Assembly (NCBI RefSeq): GCF_018861025.1
Contig: NZ_JAHKQH010000030.1
Coordinates: forward strand, 1-64,000
Direction: 5' to 3'
Origin: Psychrosphaera sp. B3R10
GTDB lineage: Bacteria; Pseudomonadota; Gammaproteobacteria; Enterobacterales; Alteromonadaceae
DNA length: 64,000 nucleotides
The notes under the pieces are model-generated. The model was given only the letters and a program-made list of their open reading frames with translations. It made no database searches and was not told the origin of the DNA. Shown piece by piece: positions 61,857-64,000 of this stretch. The first letter of the stretch is position 1. The number at the start of each line of letters is the position of its first letter. The position numbers were made by a program, and so were the translations under genes.

Positions 61857-64000
61857 CTAAGGATTTGTCAGCACATAAACGGCCAATCTACCGTTCAGTG
61901 AAAATGTTTTATTTTGATATGTAAATTTACGCTGTAGCTCACTTTCTAACTTGTTCTTCTTGTTAGCTACTTTGTTAATTGCGACTAAGTAAGTATTTCC
62001 TGCAATAGAAATTTTAACCAGCGCTAAATCGCCGTTATTGGTCAACTCAAGACCGGTAACTCTGCTTGTGGCTTCTAGTGTGTACTCCTTACTTGGATTG
62101 TACTCACCGTGAGGTTCTAACACTGACACAAATTGATGTTGCTTAGTACCTTGAACTCGGCGAACAAAGCCGTTTTCATTACGTAAATTAAAGTTAGGGT
62201 CATTTGCACCAATTTGCGTGAACATAAATGATTCATCACCATTTACTAAACTGGTCTGTGTATAAAAGCGACCGTTTTCGTTTAACCAGGATACTTTAGC
62301 TAACCCTTTTTCCGGTGTCGCTTGACCTTTCAACCACAAATGTTGGTAACCGTTTTTCTTGCCTAATGCCATTAGGTGCGATGCATTTGCTTTAAGCTCA
62401 AAGTTCGTGTCGATTAACTGACCTTGATAATGCAGCGGTAAATCTAGTTGGTGTTTATCTGTTGCAACCACATCAAACAAATCAAGTGCGAGTGTGCTAT
62501 CGAGTTCAGGCAAGTTAATAAGTGCCATGGTGCGTTCTAATCTAACATCGTCATATGCAGTGCTTATTTCGCCACTTGAAACTGAACCAAACTTGTTTGT
62601 TTCGAAGAAGTTTAACGTTGGGGCATTATTATTACCCTTTTCAACGTTGCCATCAAAATGCGTAGTTTCATCTACTACTACGGTATTATGTGCAATGGTA
62701 TGTTTTGCATAGGTATTGTTTTCAGGTAAATAACGGCCGCCATATTTAGCTTCTACGTTAAGGAAGCGTGCTGCGCCATAATCTGAAACAATTTCATTAC
62801 CGTGGTCGTAAAACTGCCACGTAAGTTTATCAAAGTGACCATGACCTAACCCCTGCGCTGCTGGTTTGAATAATAACGCTTGGTCGCCGCCAACTTGCGT
62901 ACGCATGACAACAAGCGCGCCTTGTTTACCGTCATCACCGTCACCAAATGCGACTGATTTAAATTTATATGGCTTTGCTAAGTTTTTATCTAAAGCCTGG
63001 GCAACTTTAAGACCATCACCTGTAAGAATGATTTGATCTTGCTGCTGGGCAATATCTAAAAAGCCAGGATCGTTTGTTAATCCATAAGCAACCGTGACAC
63101 CGTGCACCAATTCTATCGTGTCTATGCCTTTGCTTTTGATTGCATCATTGATTGGGAAAAACAGACCGTTGTAGCTAAGTTGAATCGTCGTATCGATTGC
63201 TTTTAACAAAACCCCATTGCGGTGTTGGTAAATTTTACGTTTAGGGTCGTTGCTTTCAATTGCTTTTGCAAAAGTAACAAACGGCATTAAAGCGTATCGC
63301 TGATAATAAGGGCCTTCATTGTAATACCCTTGTGGTGAGAATAATTGATCAAGTTGCTTTAAGAAGCCGCCTTTACCAGACTTATCTAAGTCATATAGTG
63401 CTTTTTCGACCCATTCTGGTTCGTTCATTACGTAACCGGCCATGCCTACGCCAGCCGTAGCCCAAGTGCCGTGATTATGAACTTTATTAAATGTTGAAGG
63501 CTGCCCTTCTGATAAAAACAAGGCAACCGGTTTTAATAGGTTTTGCTCAATGTTCTTAATTTCAGCAGCGTCTAAAGAATCATGTATTAGGTCATAGGCT
63601 TGAATGGTGTAAACCAACCAAACGGCTTCGTTTAGGCTTTGCCAAAAAAACTTACCTGGATTCTGAGATTTCATTTTACGTTTTGGATGTACATCTAGCG
63701 TTGGGTATAATTCAGCATACTCAAACAACATGTCACGCACGTAATCTGCGTACTTTTCGTCTTGAGTTAATTGATAAATCATGCCCGCGTTGTACATCAA
63801 TTGATAGTTCTTTTTATGACGCTCGTGGGTATAACCGCCACCACCATCTTTAGGAACAGGCACCTCAATTGGTTGTGCAATTTGCGCATCAACCTGTTTC
63901 TTTTGTGCAATAAATGCTTGTTTGAATCGACCATCTTTGGTTAATTCTTTACGCATCTCAACAACGTCGGCCTTGCTTGTGACTAAGCTCGGATGTACAG
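61857..64000 (-). CDS. PL17 family oligoalginate lyase (5' end cut by window)
   Basis: Partial: the frame stays open to the window edge. Codons beyond 63956 continue as HPSLVTSKADVVE, the usual N-terminal region of PL17, so the Met at 63956 is internal and the signal peptide lies outside. Exo-acting lyase releasing unsaturated uronate from alginate oligomers. Alginate-lyase helical domain (YTHERHKKNYQLMYNAGMIYQL; catalytic Asn-His in KVHNHGTWATAG; Tyr in GPYYQRYALMPF) followed by the heparinase II/III-like beta-domain with HGHFDKLTWQFYDHG. First gene visible of the alginate operon; kdgF begins 11 bp downstream. Confidence 0.93.
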   Translation of the reverse strand, partial: VHPSLVTSKADVVEMRKELTKDGRFKQAFIAQKKQVDAQIAQPIEVPVPKDGGGGYTHERHKKNYQLMYNAGMIYQLTQDEKYADYVRDMLFEYAELYPTLDVHPKRKMKSQNPGKFFWQSLNEAVWLVYTIQAYDLIHDSLDAAEIKNIEQNLLKPVALFLSEGQPSTFNKVHNHGTWATAGVGMAGYVMNEPEWVEKALYDLDKSGKGGFLKQLDQLFSPQGYYNEGPYYQRYALMPFVTFAKAIESNDPKRKIYQHRNGVLLKAIDTTIQLSYNGLFFPINDAIKSKGIDTIELVHGVTVAYGLTNDPGFLDIAQQQDQIILTGDGLKVAQALDKNLAKPYKFKSVAFGDGDDGKQGALVVMRTQVGGDQALLFKPAAQGLGHGHFDKLTWQFYDHGNEIVSDYGAARFLNVEAKYGGRYLPENNTYAKHTIAHNTVVVDETTHFDGNVEKGNNNAPTLNFFETNKFGSVSSGEISTAYDDVRLERTMALINLPELDSTLALDLFDVVATDKHQLDLPLHYQGQLIDTNFELKANASHLMALGKKNGYQHLWLKGQATPEKGLAKVSWLNENGRFYTQTSLVNGDESFMFTQIGANDPNFNLRNENGFVRRVQGTKQHQFVSVLEPHGEYNPSKEYTLEATSRVTGLELTNNGDLALVKISIAGNTYLVAINKVANKKNKLESELQRKFTYQNKTFSLNGRLAVYVLTNP

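Overview
The window looks like chromosome of a marine, polysaccharide-degrading gammaproteobacterium, most likely in the Alteromonadales. Housekeeping genes (argS, prfC, fbp, class II fba) sit among exported sulfatases, a large TonB-dependent receptor, GH2, GH110 and GH127 enzymes and an oligoalginate lyase. The genus cannot be fixed from the sequence. No tRNA, rRNA, insertion sequence, phage gene or CRISPR array was recognised.

Layout. (1) 0.4-7.8 kb: a DgoR-type block. The minus strand carries sugar porter, dgoK, dgoA and dgoR; the plus strand carries an exported SMP-30-like propeller protein and a GH127 enzyme. Two near-identical palindromes, one in the divergent promoter and one in front of dgoR, look like DgoR operators. 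(2) 7.9-15.3 kb: an octaheme cytochrome c with TPRs, an orphan membrane protein, a Tat-exported YghX-like hydrolase, argS and prfC. (3) 15.8-52.7 kb: a large sulfated-galactan locus. It holds eight S1-type sulfatases, a TonB receptor with an adjacent carbohydrate-binding-type lipoprotein, a propeller-plus-catalytic-domain protein resembling GH150 lambda-carrageenases, two GH110 exo-alpha-1,3-galactosidases, two exported GH2 enzymes, a GalR/GalS-like LacI regulator, a GPH-type symporter and a vSGLT-like Na+/galactose symporter. Eight copies of a 16-bp LacI-type site (best copy GGGATAACGTTATCCC) stand before nearly every transcription unit here, and I saw none outside, so the sites themselves mark the regulon. 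(4) 52.9-56.2 kb: a BaeSR-like two-component system followed by an EF-hand protein and a polyproline protein; a motif shared by the two promoters suggests they form one regulon. (5) 56.3-64 kb: an alginate operon on the minus strand (PL17 lyase cut by the window edge, kdgF, hexuronate-type MFS transporter, kdgK, eda, class II fba, fbp).

How it works together (inference): a lambda-carrageenan-like sulfated galactan would be cut by the GH150-like enzyme, taken up by the TonB receptor and its lipoprotein partner, desulfated by the eight sulfatases, and trimmed from the non-reducing end by GH110 (alpha-1,3) and GH2 (beta) enzymes. Galactose would enter by the Na+ symporter and may act through the GalR/S-like repressor. 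The DgoR block would take D-galactonate or 3,6-anhydrogalactose derivatives through KDGal to pyruvate and glyceraldehyde 3-phosphate. The alginate operon does the same through KDG, and its eda-fba-fbp tail adds gluconeogenesis. The window thus holds two parallel 2-keto-3-deoxy sugar acid routes, galacto at the left and gluco at the right. No sulfatase-maturating enzyme, kappa/iota-carrageenase (GH16/GH82) or anhydrogalactose dehydrogenase was recognised, so those steps would be encoded elsewhere.
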